A stretch of DNA of 64,000 nucleotides from Rhizopus arrhizus (lineage: Eukaryota; Mucoromycota; Mucoromycetes; Mucorales; Rhizopodaceae): assembly GCA_024220505.1 (NCBI GenBank), contig JAKZZE010000010.1:1612001-1676000 (forward strand), read 5' to 3'. The notes beneath the pieces are model-generated. The model ran no database searches. It was given only the letters and a program-made list of their open reading frames with translations, and was not told where the DNA came from. Made by a program: the position numbers and the translations under genes. This document shows, one piece after another, positions 1 through 12,459 of the stretch. Position 1 is the first letter of the stretch. Each line of letters starts with the position of its first letter.

Positions 1-200
1 GTGTACAAAAATAAGCATTTTAGTTATACCTTAATAACCTCTAATTTTATAGCTTAAATGCATAATTTTAGAATCACATGTAGATTCAAGGAGATAAAGA
101 GCTGTTAGGTATGTTATATAAACTAAAGAATGAAAAAATTATAGTAGTCCATGTTTCTTTTGCCCTTTGTAAAATTAATGTTCTCTGTAAGATAAACTAA

Positions 201-201
<1 letters not shown>

Positions 202-244
<43 letters not shown>
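202..244. repeat. poly(A) tract of 43 nt
   Basis: An uninterrupted A run of about 43 bases followed by A/G-rich sequence. Positions 1-413 hold no gene that I can support; they are AT-rich and probably include the promoter and 5' UTR of the gene starting at 414. Confidence 0.9.
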
Positions 245-246
<2 letters not shown>

Positions 247-413
247 AAAGAAAAAGAACTTCTTATTGAGAAATGCTAAAATGTATATTATGTATTTGCT
301 TGAAGTTATTTATGATTCTTTTTTTTATTCGTTATTTTTGTAAGCATATTTAAGCAACAACTGTCTTTTTTTGTAAATTCTCTCTCTTTTATAATTTTTT
401 TCAAGAATATAAA

Positions 414-740
414 ATGCACAGAAAGCTTGTCATCTATGTGATTTATTTAGCATACGTTCTATTTGGAATAAATGCTCACTCATGTGACCATATAAGAGGC
501 ACTATTACTAAAGTTTACACTGTCAAACGCGATTTACACAGACATATCAAAACCATTCTTCAGACCATAGCAGCAACTCCTATCCCTACTTTTACTGAAA
601 GTTTATATCATACCAATGCGAATTGTATTGATGGGGTACGTATAGTGTCTGTTGTCTTTGATGAGCAACGTCCTATTTACACTGCTGGCTTAAGACATAA
701 AAAAGCAAAGCATCCTATGGAACTGTCAGGTATACAAAAG

Positions 741-771
<31 letters not shown>

Positions 772-3700
772 TCCACTGAATATGATTATATGTTATTATG
801 TAGAATGTGTAAAAGATGAAAGATGTGATGATATTGACTATCAATGCGAAAATGAAAAAGACGAAACAGAAGAAGACTATGATGACACTGAGGATGACGT
901 TGATAGTAACGATGAAGAAGAAGACTATGTTGATTCTGAGGATGATACTGATAGTAATGACGAACAAGACGATATCGATGACGAAGACGACGATGATGGT
1001 GATAGCGATGAGGATTATGACAGTGACTATGAAGAAGACGATAATCATCATGAAGGCGATTATCATGATCATAAAGGAAGCCATTCTGTGTGCAAATCTT
1101 GGTGGAAAGATGACAATAATTTCAAATATGACAACCAGTGGAACCACCGGCATGGTGATTGGTGGCATAAAGGTTGTGGCTGGAATTGTAAACAGCATGT
1201 TCCTAGGCAATGCCAAAGCCCGGGTAAGGCATTGCCACTTATTATTACTAAGCATCCTACCACAACTAGCAAACTTATCAAAACTGATGCAACCGCGATA
1301 TACAACACTAAAAGAACCACTGTACATATACAATCACCCACCACTGTGCCATTTTATCTAAACGATCAAACCAAAGTAACAGTAACCAGGAAAACGACCA
1401 GTAGACTTGGAAATATAAATACTAATACACCAATATTGAATCATCCTCTTACAGCTACAACTATCATAACTGCCACGACTATTCTGACTGTAACTCCCAC
1501 TGTAATTACCGATAGCTTTGGAAAGTCCACAAGGGCTCCTGGGCTTACTATGCAAACCTCTTTTGTACATACGAATAGTGATAAAACCCCATCACATCTT
1601 TATACATTCTCTTTTCCTCAAACCTCATCTAGTATTCCTCACAATTTACCAACATTTTCCAAAACCAAAGCCAACTCTAATATTCTACCAATCGGCCAGT
1701 CAGCCAAAAAATCGCATTTGTCACCGAGTCATACATATTCTTTTACTGTTGGCCATCCAACAACAACCCCTAAAATGTTTCCAAATCCCAAAACAACAAA
1801 AATACCGACTCATGGCCAATTGAGCTCGATAAAAATTGATACACGTATTTCTGCAAAGAACCCTGCTATCGCTCTTAGTACTGCACCCGTTCCTCAAAAT
1901 GTAGTACTGTCATCCTCGACTATTTTCAGAATCCCTACAAGTATTTCTACGTTCTCTCTTAGTTCTCCTCCTATCGCTTTTCTTCCGTCAGAAATATTAT
2001 CATCTTACAATACCATACTACCTTCAACAGCTGTTTCATTATTTGTTCCTTCTAGTATCTTAGATAGCTCTCCATCCTATTCTTTGCTTTCTTTGTCTAC
2101 AACTTCATCAATGCCCAAGCCAACATATATACCTGTTTATACTAAATGCATAACTTATTATTCAAGTGCTTTAATACCTTTTATTAGCTCTACATCGTCT
2201 CTGCTTTCACTGACAAGATTCTCGTCTTTATTCCCGTATACTTTGCTACCTTCTTCTACAGAGTCAAAAGAGCCATTACCTAGTACTTTACAACCAGTTT
2301 TCAACTCAAATCAACCTTCCTTAGGCCCATCATCAGTCTACCAGCAATTTGTGTCAACTTTGTCTCAGCAACAGGTTTCTTCGTCTGGATCGAAAGAAAC
2401 ACTGCCTGACAAATTATCTTCCTATATAGCGAATCCGGATCCTAGCACAAGCAATTTTTGTTTTTGTTTTTCGTCCACATTTCAGCAAATTATGGTTGCT
2501 CCTTCAACTTCAACGCCAGCTCCATCTATTGGAGCGAAAGAAATTTTATCTGGTAAATTTTGTTTTATGAATTAATATCAATTGTTAACTAATGCTATTC
2601 GTTTTTAGAATCTTCCGCAATACATCAAAAATCAGATCTAACATTGTTACCTTCATTAATATCCTCGTCTTCCAAAATGAAAGAAGCACTATCTAATGAT
2701 ATGTTGCCCAGTTCGCTATCAACAATTGTTAGTACCTGTCGTACTTCAACAGCACTTCAGCAATCTATTCCGACCCTACCGCCTTCGTTGTCCGCCTCAT
2801 CTACTAGTTCTCAATTATCTCCCTCAAACCCACCGGTGCCCTCTATCAGCTCATCTGCTTCGTTTCTTTCTATAGCATCGGATATCTTATCAGTGCCTAA
2901 AAAAGATTTTCCAGTTTCTTCAACTGTCACCCAAAGCCTTCTGAGTTCATTTCTTAGCTCACGTACATTTTCTTTGCTTTCCTCTTCATTTTCTTCAGTC
3001 GACAAGCAAAGAACTTTGCATACTACTTCATCAGACTACTTTTTAAATCCTTCGCAACCACAAACCAGTCCAGCTCAAGCAGAAAGCCTAAATGATTATC
3101 AAAAGCCTAGTACAGGATCTAACGCGTTCGTAACTTCAAGTCATCCGCTTCCCAGAGGCAGTAGTTTATCAAAAGCATCTAATATTTCCCTAAAGCCTAC
3201 AATATCCTTTGATCAATCACCCTCTGCCTCCAAACTGGGAACATCAGATATAATTACACACCATTCAAGCATTCAATCTAATACTAATCTTTTGCAATAT
3301 TCAAACACACCATCTATAGATTTATACCAAAGCTCATCAAATTCAAAAGATTTTCATCAAACCATAGCATTCTCTATTCCAGTGTCAAATGGATCGCCTA
3401 CGATGTCTAGTCTGCTTCCCAAAAAGTCAAGTGATACCTATAGTGATACAAGCCAACCTACGACACCTATTCAAGATATCTCAGTGCACGATGCTAAATC
3501 AAAAACCACCAGTAAGTTAGGCTGCGCTCCATCAGATAATGAGTTTTGTACACATGCTTTATGTAATGAGCCATCCAACTCAATACCTATTCGACCAAGT
3601 TCAACCAAGTATGCTACAGTGACAAAAACCACCTTGATGGCTTCAGGCAGATGTTTCGAGAGTTCTAGTTCTGACTTGATGAACCCTAAAAATGGAAAGG

Positions 3701-5671
3701 CAGATGAACTATGTAATACAGTATCCGATATTGCTCATGCTTCCTATTATACAGTCCAAGTGCCTACTACAAATTCGTATATTCCAGATGCTATCAGTGA
3801 TACGTACATGCATACTTCAAAGGTATCTCAAACAGGCATCATCACACCACTGGATTTAACAACGCGTCAACCAAAGCCTCAACCAACAAAGACCATCATC
3901 ACTGCGGCTAGCCAAGAGTGCATCAATCCCAATTACTCTTCAATGAATGAAGATCGCTCTCTTATCTGTCCTTCCGAACTTGCTCTTGTTCCAAGCGTTA
4001 TGACAGATGTCTCCAGTCGGCAAATATTCCATATCTCTACAGTAACCGTCACTGTTTCTTCAAATCGCGATGGGCCTATGGAAACTCCAAATGTGAACGA
4101 TGCAGTTGATCAAACTTCAGACGGAACAGCACCTCACTGCTCAAGTCAAAAATGTGATCATGCAAATAGTAACACTTTGGATGTTTCGTCATCATCATCA
4201 TCAAGTAGTAGCTCTAGTGAAAAAGGTAGTTCGAGCAGTTCATCAAGCAGTAGCACTTCAGCAAGATTATCCAATGAATCATCTACCAATTGTAACTTGG
4301 ATGGGATTTGTACTAGTCATAACAAAAAAGACAAACCAAACAGCCCATCAATCACTTGTAATTCAGATGGGGTTTGTATTGGCAGTGACGAAAATGGAAA
4401 CTTGGGTCTCTCACCAAATAAGAACCATTTAGATGATTTGTCAAATGGCTTGCCCATGGGTTGCAAATCAGATGGAGTTTGCAGTGGTCAGGATGAAAGG
4501 GATGAATCAAGTAGTTCATCGAGTAGATCATCAAGTAGTTCATCAAGTAGTTCATCGAGTAGCAGCAGCTGTAGTTCAGATGGGGTTTGTACTAGTTCAT
4601 CGAGTAGTAGTAGTAGTAGCAGTAGTATGGATGGATCCTCCAGTAGTAGCAGTAGCAGCAGCAGCAGTAGCGTTAACAGTACTAGTAACTCTAAGGATAA
4701 TACAAGTCGTTCGAAAGACTGTGAAGATGGCATTCAAGCACCCCTGAATCCTTCTCTGAATGACCTACCAACAGGATATGAAGGTATAGAAAGCAACGGT
4801 GATGTGAAGAACTGCAATAACTGTAATCATGCGACATACGAAAATAGAGGAAATGATAATGATTCAGAAAGTTTCAATCAAAACAGCCAAGCTCCTGCTA
4901 AATTTCCTCCAAATAATCAATCACCAACGTATGAGAATCGAGAAGGTAACAATGCTATTAAAAAAATGTAATGATTGAAACCGAGTACTTACAAGAATTC
5001 CTCAAGATGATGTTTCTGTAAACTATGAAGATAGAGGAAACAGCAAAGGTGGGAGAGCTTGTGATCGTTGCACACAAGCATCTAGTAAGATTCCTGAAAG
5101 TGATAAACCTACAAATTACGAAAAGAGGGGAGGCAAAGATAATGTGAAGGATTACAATGACAATACTCAGATATCTTCAAGAGCCCCTTCCAACGACCTA
5201 CCATCAAATTATGAAAACAGAGAAGATAGTGATAACGTAGAAGGAGTAATAAATGATAGTCAGACAACACACAAGGATTCGAGAAGTATTCCACTACCAA
5301 CATTTGAAAATAAAGGAAATAGCACTCTTGTCGAAAGTTTTAATGATAATCATCAAGCACCTATTAACATGCCTCCAAGTGACATGCTTTTAACAGATGA
5401 AAACAAAAGAAATAGCAATGATGTGAAACCTTGTAATCACTGTACACAAGCACCTGTCAGAGCCCCCATCAGCGACCGGCCTACAGCTTACGGAAACAGA
5501 GCAAAAAATAGTATAAAAAATCGAGGATTTACCTCTTCAAGCTCGTCAAGTACGAGTTCAAGTAGCAAGAACACAGTGATTCTTGAAGAGGATGGCTCCG
5601 AAACGCAGATAAAAGCTGCTCAAGCAGATGCACATTCTAGAGAATCAATTGATAGGCCTAATACAAGTTGA
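414..5671 (+). CDS. Large secreted serine/threonine-rich, repeat-bearing surface protein (several exons)
   Basis: I do not recognise an ortholog. Exon 1 (414-729) starts with a hydrophobic signal-peptide-like stretch. Intron 730-803 contains a long A run, and splicing it out keeps frame into exon 2 (804-2552). Exon 2 begins with a Cys-containing, extremely Asp/Glu-rich block (about residues 110-210) ending in a His/Trp/Cys-rich patch, then becomes Ser/Thr/Pro-rich. Intron 2553-2608 leads in frame to exon 3 (from 2609), with more Ser/Thr-rich sequence, poly-Ser tracts, four short Cys-bearing SDGVC-like motifs and finally 31-residue tandem repeats. The frame stops at 4971 inside a repeat unit, yet the repeats continue in another frame to the stop at 5671. 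A 40-nt GT..AG segment (4946-4985) would restore frame and give about 1695 residues; otherwise the protein ends at about 1475. The composition suggests a glycosylated cell-wall or secreted protein, which is inference. Confidence 0.7.
4186..4690 (+). repeat. Poly-serine microsatellite coding region
   Basis: TCA/TCG/AGT/AGC repeats encode runs of serine interrupted by short units with Cys-x2-Asp-Gly-Val/Ile-Cys. The mixed Ser codons from both codon families (TCN and AGY) suggest selection for serine as well as slippage. Confidence 0.85.
4771..5520 (+). repeat. 93-bp (31-residue) tandem coding repeats
   Basis: Seven successive units, exactly 31 residues each apart from the damaged one, follow a pattern starting with [N/T][Y/F/D]EN[R/K], then N-rich sequence, a Cys/Asn motif around unit positions 14-17 and a QAP-like segment. 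A shorter leading unit and a partial trailing unit flank them. One unit (about 4927-5020) has one extra A in an A run and a TGA at unit position 17. Confidence 0.8.
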
Positions 5672-6114
5672 TCTTTTTCTAAAAAAAGATTTAGATGATT
5701 ATTATGTAAATGGGGGAGCATCTTGTATTCATTTCATTAGGGAAAATGTTTTACTGATATTTATAATTTACTTTAAAAAAAATGCTTATATATTATTCTA
5801 CAGTGATTCATAAGCCTTACTTTTTTTTGGTATGATTTATTTATAAAAAAAGAAAAAAAGATAGAATTGAAATTTAGTGTGGTTTAACATAAAAGTTCTC
5901 TTGTGGGTTTATATTATCTCTGTTTGTAAATCAAATTTTACCTGAAATAAAATAGGAGTTTTAAAGATCATGACACATCCTGCGAGAATCAATATCAAAC
6001 CATTTCTTTCAATTTTCATTGGACGATGAAGCATCTCTTTAACAGAAAGAAGATAAAATTCGAATTTGATTGCTCATTTCTTTTTTTCTTTTTTTTTTTT
6101 CTTTAAATTAAAAA

Positions 6115-7429
6115 ATGACTGACGTTCTCCCCTCTTCACCTGCTTCATCTATTGTTAGTACTAGAAGAAGATATCGCTTTGCCACTGAAGTGGTTACAGT
6201 AGATAACTCAGATGATCCACATAACGCTGCTTCTGTTCCAATTTATCAAACAGCTACATTTAAACAAAAGGGTTCTAACGCAACAGGAGAATATGATTAT
6301 TCTCGAAGTGGTAACCCTACTCGTACTCATGTTGGTAAATGATAATGAAAAGATAAAAAGATAAAAAAAAACTAATAAACAATTTATAGAAAATCATTTA
6401 GCAAAAGTAATGGGAGCCGAAAGAGCTTTAGTTGTTACTAGTGGTATGGGTGCATTGGATGTTATTACCCGTCTTGTAAGAGCAGGCGAAGAAATCATCG
6501 CAGGTGATGATCTTTATGGTGGTACCAATCGTCTCCTCAGTTTTTTGTCAAAGAGTCAAAATGTCAAAACACATCATATCGATACCACCCAATCCGATTC
6601 AATTATTCCATATTTGTCTGACAAGACCCGTTTAGTCTTATTGGAGAGTCCCACTAATCCATTGATCAAGATCAGTGATATCCGTACTATCTCAAAGCAT
6701 GTTCATGAACGTTGTCCAAATGCACTTGTTGTAGTAGACAACACTATGATGAGCCCTTACCTACAACGTCCTTTGGAATTAGGTGCAGACATCTCTTATC
6801 ATTCAGGCACAAAGTACTTGTCTGGACATCATGATCTTATGGCTGGTGTCATTGGCTGTAAGTCAGCTAGTGTTGGTGATGTAAGTAGATTCGTCCCTTT
6901 TTTTCTTTTTTGATATTAAACCATCTTTTAGGAACTTTACTATGTAATCAATGCTACTGGATGTGGTCTTGGTCCATTTGATTCATGGCTTTTACTGCGT
7001 GGTGTAAAGACACTTGCTGTTCGTATGGACAAGCAACAGTCAAGCTGTATTCGTATTGCAGACTATTTAGAATCACAAGGATTTAAGGTTCATTTCCCTG
7101 GTTTAAAATCTCACCCACAATATGAGCTGCATGCTTCTATGGCATCCGGACCAGGTGCTGTTCTCAGTTTTGAAACAGGAGATATTGGTTTATCAGAAAG
7201 AATTGTAGAGGCTACTAAACTTTGGAGTATCAGTGTATCTTTTGGTTGCGTCAATTCTTTAATCAGTATGCCCTGTAGAATGTCGCATGCTTCTATCCCT
7301 GCTCACATTCGTGCTGAGAGAGCATTACCTGAGGATTTGATTCGTTTATGTGTGGGAATCGAAGACCCTGAAGATCTTTTGGAAGATTTAGAACAAGCTT
7401 TATCTGTCGCAGGTGCACTTTCTAAATAA
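6115..7429 (+). CDS. STR3: Cystathionine beta-lyase (PLP enzyme, methionine biosynthesis)
   Basis: This enzyme cleaves cystathionine to homocysteine, pyruvate and ammonia with pyridoxal phosphate. Three exons (6115-6334, 6390-6880, 6932-7429) join in frame to 402 residues, a normal length for the Cys/Met-metabolism PLP family. Visible family features are the N-terminal YDYSRSGNPTR segment, the VTSGMGALD cofactor-binding loop, DDLYGGTNRL, the VVDNTMMSPY strand with the PLP-binding Asp, and SGTKYLSGHHDLMAG with the Schiff-base lysine at about residue 215. The SGTKYLSGHHD form matches fungal cystathionine beta-lyases (STR3/metG) better than gamma-lyases. The first intron (55 nt) has a CTAATAA branch-like site. 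The 450 bp upstream show no other gene and are probably 3' UTR plus promoter. Confidence 0.93.
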
Positions 7430-7637
7430 GAAAAAAAAAAAGAAAAAAAAAAAAACTCCTTTGTATTTCATTGTATTTTCCTTATAATTTTTTTTTTTTA
7501 AAAAAAAGAACTTATTTATTATCATTATTATTTGTTCTTTAGTATTTTTGTATGTGTGTATATATACAACAATAAAAAACCAAGTTTTTGCTGTTCTTAT
7601 ACAATGTTCTATAATACATTTTTTCTCTTTCAATTCA

Positions 7638-10600
7638 TCAACCTTCAAGCGGTTCATCATCTTCTTCTGGTTCTACTACAACGACAGTGATCTGTCTTTG
7701 CTCTTTTTCTATCTTTTCATTTTCTTCTTCAAATGCTACATCTACTGTCATACGGTCCCTTCCACCATTAGCCAACATCAATTTAGTAGGGTTGTATTCG
7801 ATTGTATTCAGCGCATTGTTTACTTGCTGCATTGTTGTATCATTCAATTCTATTTTAGCTGATTTACCCCACATCAGATTGCTCAATCGTACTCGTCCAA
7901 TGGTTGCTGATATTTCAATTGTTACCTTTGGTATCCTATCAGGACCGCCGCGAATATAAATAACGTTCAAACCTTGGAATTTACCAGGTATGGGTTGAAG
8001 TGCTAGGCGGCCATCTTTGTCAGCCTCTAGCATCCGTTGCGAGATGGCTTGATAGACATAATCTGCAGGTGCCACAAGATGCATTGGCACATTCCAAGTT
8101 CCTGTGGAAGAGATTATATTGTGTTTTTTGGTATCACGGTGCGGTAAATCAAGGTCAAATCGTTTAAAGACATAATCAATCACACTACCGGATTGCACAG
8201 GGAGTTTGTTGGTCATTTTACCAAAGAGATGAATATTCCAGCTAAAGGGTTCGATTTTTGTCTTCATGTCTTGTTCAGCTAAAGGGTTGGGTTGAAGCAA
8301 TTTGTGAATTTCAAGATAGCTGAAAGGATACAAGACTTCACGCGGCAGGATGGACAAACCACCAGCTTCCAAGACACTACGACGCTCACGAACATAAGAG
8401 GTGATGGCCTTGGGGCCTCCGCAATTAAAACATTCAGGATCATAGTTGTAGACTGAGAATGCACCTTCGGCCATCTCACGGAATAATTTCCAACCTCGTT
8501 TGAAGCGCATTAAACCTTGAGGTAAATAAAGACCACGGTCATCTAAAGTCCATTCACGGTCAGAATGTACACTTGAATAATCGGATCCAATAAATTCTTG
8601 ACTTGAGTTGGGAGGAGCACGGATCCAAAGAGCGTCCATGTCCATATAGGTACCACCATAATTGTAAAGTAAGAGACAGCGGATATAGTCAGTCAAATGC
8701 CAGTAAAAAATTTGCCCTGTTCCCAGCGATCCCATTCTTGAAGCCAATCTTGTGTACCAGGTCCAAAGTACCAATGCCATTTCAATAGATTCTCCTTATT
8801 AAAATTGACAACTTGTATATTATATCCACGTCGTGTATAGGCATCAAAAAAGTTTTCTGGAAGTGAGTTGGACATCATAATGATTGCTGCTCCAGGTTCA
8901 TGAATCCACACCATCTCCAGGGCACGCCAGTGTCGATCAGTAAATGTGGCAGGATCACTTGTCCAGCAAACCCAATAAAGTAGGTGCCATTTGTCAGTGT
9001 CTGTATAAATGGATGTACGTGCAGACAGGATATCTTTGATGATCCATTGATCATTTTGTCCAATAATAGCAGGCTCCAAATCGTCCTTGACCTTAGGTCC
9101 CGGGATCTTTTTGTAGCTTGGCAATCGAGCAAGAGAAACGCCACGGTCTGGATCGCATACCCAATTGCTCGATCGCCAGTCGTTCTTTTTCGCATGACAA
9201 GGGTAGCACAACGCACACAGACGCTGCGAGTTCATTCCTGTGCACAGAGGTTCTTCGTGAAGTAAATTACTGTACATTGTCTTGGCATTTTTTTCAAAAT
9301 CCTTTGTGAACCGTTTTGCAATCATTGTCTCTTCACATACGTCTTCTTCTGCACCCTGAATGCGCTTATCATGGATTGGTTGGATATCAAAGCCGAATAA
9401 CCAAAGAGGTAGGTTGATGTCATCTGCTTCCTTTATAAATCGTTGTGGATAGTTAATGTTGGCAATGATATCAACAAGGTTACGTGAAAGGGTATAAAGT
9501 GTGCCTGAAGTGAAGGGAGGTAAAATAGGCATGGTGTAATCCAATTTTAGGTTGCTTTTATAATACTCAACAGGCATATTTCTAATACAAACAAGTTTAT
9601 CATCACTTCTTTATATATCAGATAATAGCTTACCTATAAACAAATCCCTTCCAATAATTTTCTCTGGGTTCATCCAATTCATTACATACAACTTCCCATC
9701 TAACAAATACATCATCATCTGTTTTGATCAAATAATCATACTGCACATTTGAAGACCATCTCAGGGCCTCATATAGTTTATGACTCTTGTCTTGCTTCAA
9801 ATCAGAGGTTGGGACAACTAGTAAATCATGATACTTTTCTGACTCTTCCACTACTGTATTCCAGTCGTATGCAGGTGAAGGTGGTTGTCCAATGACAAAT
9901 CGATAAGCGACACGCTTTTGTGAATGCTTTACCCAATGCAAGCTTGTCTCTCTCAAAGCACGTCTCTTTTCTGCCCCATCCCAAGATGACAGAATGAGTA
10001 TCAAGATAGTTTGAGTAGTGGTAACAAGGGTGCTATCTAAGTCAAATGTTTCTCTTATCAACAGATCAGACGTGTATTGATATTGATGGATCTGACTGAC
10101 AAGCACAAATGAAGAATAGGCCAAGACAACTATAAACGGCAGTACCAAGATGTTGAGTGCCGTTGTGCTTTTGAAGTGAGATTGGGTTGGTAAGGCATCT
10201 TCTAACTTTTGGCTATATTTAAGACTGGAAGCCAAAGTGAGCTTCAAGACATTACAGACAAAGAGAATGATACAGAATGTGAGTTGAGTCTGAATAGGAT
10301 CTGATAAACAAGAGTTAATAATGCCTGATAGACAGCAAACACTGAGATTGAGTGCCAGTAGACGAATGATGGCATGCTTCATTTCGTAATGATACAGCCA
10401 CCGACTCATCATGCTTGTTGCCAATATCCAGCTCCAATAACCTGATAGCATAGACTATTGAAAAGAAAAGATAAGTTATATTTATACCCTTTAGCTTTTT
10501 ATTTTATTACCCAAAGTATGGCTACATAATATTCGGCTTGTGTTGTTTGTATCAGACGTGGCCCACCTGCATCTCTTAAAGGAACCAGACTAGCTGCTTT

Positions 10601-10797
10601 CCAATAATAATATGTATAAAGAAGAACTGGAAGAAAGCATAAAGCTCTCAAAATGGCCACCGGTATTTGGTATCGTCGAGGTACATTGAAACTTGAGATG
10701 ATGCGCTTTTGCCTAAAAAAGGGCAAAGTTGTTTGCTACATTAAAAAATATGAGTTTAACTTTGATTAAAGAATAAAAGATGATTTACTTGGGGCAT
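7638..10797 (-). CDS. GT31 galactosyltransferase-like fused to GT32-like glycosyltransferase, with a 1-nt frameshift
   Basis: Read right to left, an N-terminal exon (10511 to about 10714) encodes a membrane segment; the start is uncertain, and an ATG at 10797 is possible with an extra small intron. Exon 9634-10454 adds further hydrophobic segments, then a beta-1,3-galactosyltransferase (GT31) domain with RRALRE, VAYRFVIGQP and the acidic LIKTDDDVFVR motif. Intron 9582-9633 joins in frame to the rest of that domain and then a second catalytic domain of the alpha-1,4-/GT32 sugar-binding type, with the DxD motif YGGTYMDMDALW. Total length is about 990 residues. Between QGKFF and YWHLTDY the frame breaks at an A6 run (8705-8710 on the plus strand); one added base would restore the family consensus. 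The protein is probably a Golgi type II enzyme, and the donor and acceptor sugars cannot be inferred. It could be a real pseudogene or a homopolymer sequencing error. Confidence 0.8.
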
Positions 10798-11635
10798 TGA
10801 AAGCTTCTTTATTCAGATTCCTATTGATTGAACAAAGCAAGAAAAAAGCGGCTTTCTTTATCCAATTTTAGTTGTAGGCTGAAAAAAAAAAAAGAAAAGG
10901 ATTTTGTGCGTCCTGTCGAAATTAAAGTATCTCCATCTCAAGTCGCTTTTTGAAGATCTTTTTTGTCGCTTTTTAAAATTTATCCATCGCTTTTTAAAAA
11001 TCTAGTTTTCCATTCCTTTTTTTGCAGATCAAAAACAATAATCCCACTTACCAATGAAAGCTTAATAATCTTATGAAGATAACAAACAAATCGCTTTTAT
11101 TAATTAAATTTAATATCTATAATATTACCACAGGCAATGAGAATACAGAAAGTAAACAAACAAATCATTTATTGAACAACTAAAGAAGGAAAATAAATTC
11201 AAATCCTTACACAGAATTCAATAAAAGGAAAAATAGACCATATGCTCACTTCAACGTATTTTTACTTGAATAATCAAAACAAGTGAGTTGGCAGCTTGCT
11301 TCTCAATTGTATTCAATGGTGATGATTCTAAACTATTTGTGATTATCCATCAATCCCATGAATGAAGGTTTGCTCCTCCCCTCCTCATTTAATTTACGCC
11401 ACCTCGCCATGAGACTCATTCCTCGCTTCTTCACTCCTATGGTGTTATTATATTAACCAAAGTATACTTTATCAAGTATTCAGCAACAACAGACACTAAA
11501 AAACGGATCATTAACACCAGCCTCAATTTTATTATTATTACTACTGCAATGACACCAAATTAACTTTCGGACAAAGAAATTTATTGAAGATAATTTTAAC
11601 CTCATAACAAAATAGAGTTTTATAGACAAAGAAAC
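10798..11635. other. Intergenic, AT-rich
   Basis: No coding region is supported. The stretch 10935-11010 has three spaced copies of a TCGCTTTTT-type word. A pyrimidine-rich block near 11370-11430 has no recognisable product. Confidence 0.6.
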
Positions 11636-12021
11636 ATGCATCAATGTTTTGGCCAACAGGTTCCATCCTTGATTTACAAATGTCACATTGCATCAGGAGA
11701 GAGATTTTATCTTCCAAGAGGATGCTGCTTCCTGTCATACAGGTGGCTATGCTCAATGGTGGAAGGAAGCCCACCAAATTAGGGTTTTGAGTATTGGCCT
11801 ACTCAAAGCCCTGATTTGAATCCCGTATAGCATGTTTGAATGTTCTTGAAAGGCAAATTGGGAGAAAAAAATTGTCCGTCAAAAACTTGCAGTAATTAAA
11901 GGTGGCTCTACGAGAAGAGTGAGCAAGACTGGATGATGAGTTTGCCAACCGTTCAGTTCGAAGAATGAAGAAGCGATGTGAAGCAGTTATCAAAGCTAAA
12001 GACGGCGTAACAGAATATTGA
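11636..12021 (+). pseudogene. Tc1/mariner transposase C-terminal remnant
   Basis: Plus-strand conceptual translation across frameshifts and stops gives the C-terminal catalytic part of a Tc1-type DDE transposase: INVLANRFHP, FQEDAASCHTGGYAQWW, then TQSPDLNP followed by a tail ending VIKAKDGVTEY and a stop near 12021. The residue after LNP, where the family has the catalytic-region IE, is now a stop, and frame is lost just before it. The upstream two thirds of the gene are not visible. It is clearly dead, and it is a different family from the neighbouring minus-strand copy, which has SSLELNPIEQFW instead. Confidence 0.75.
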
Positions 12022-12459
12022 AAATGATTTTATATTTGCATTCTTAAAATAAACATCTGAACCTTTCTTTTCTCAAAACTTGAAAACCCAAGCTTAAGTA
12101 TACACGTATTAATTGGTCTTGAACTTACATGCCATATTTTTTAAAAATTTTGTTTCGAAAATTTATTTGATGTGATCGTATATGATTACTGCTTTATATA
12201 TTCATATTTAAAGAAATAGCTTACTTTTTTTACTTGCTTTGGTTGTTATTTTGATTTCAATAGCACAAAGAAAGAAGAAAAAGTTTGAAAGATAATAGTT
12301 ATATAACAAAAGAACATACACTTCTTTCAGAAATTATTGGCACACTTTAGAAAATTAAATTTCACAGTTCTAATTTTTTATTACTCACACAAGTGAAAGC
12401 TAGATGGCACATTTTATGAGAAGAATTTATACTAAAAGCCAATTATAAATGTGTCTTCT

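Noticed and set aside
677..1333. 218-codon open frame on the minus strand opposite the acidic block, rich in Ile/Val/Phe
   Set aside because: It is the antisense shadow of the Asp/Glu-rich exon; the plus strand has a signal peptide and in-frame introns.
8705..8780. 41-nt intron as explanation of the frame change in the glycosyltransferase gene
   Set aside because: It would remove the conserved DWLQEWDRWEQG segment; a one-base indel explains the data better.
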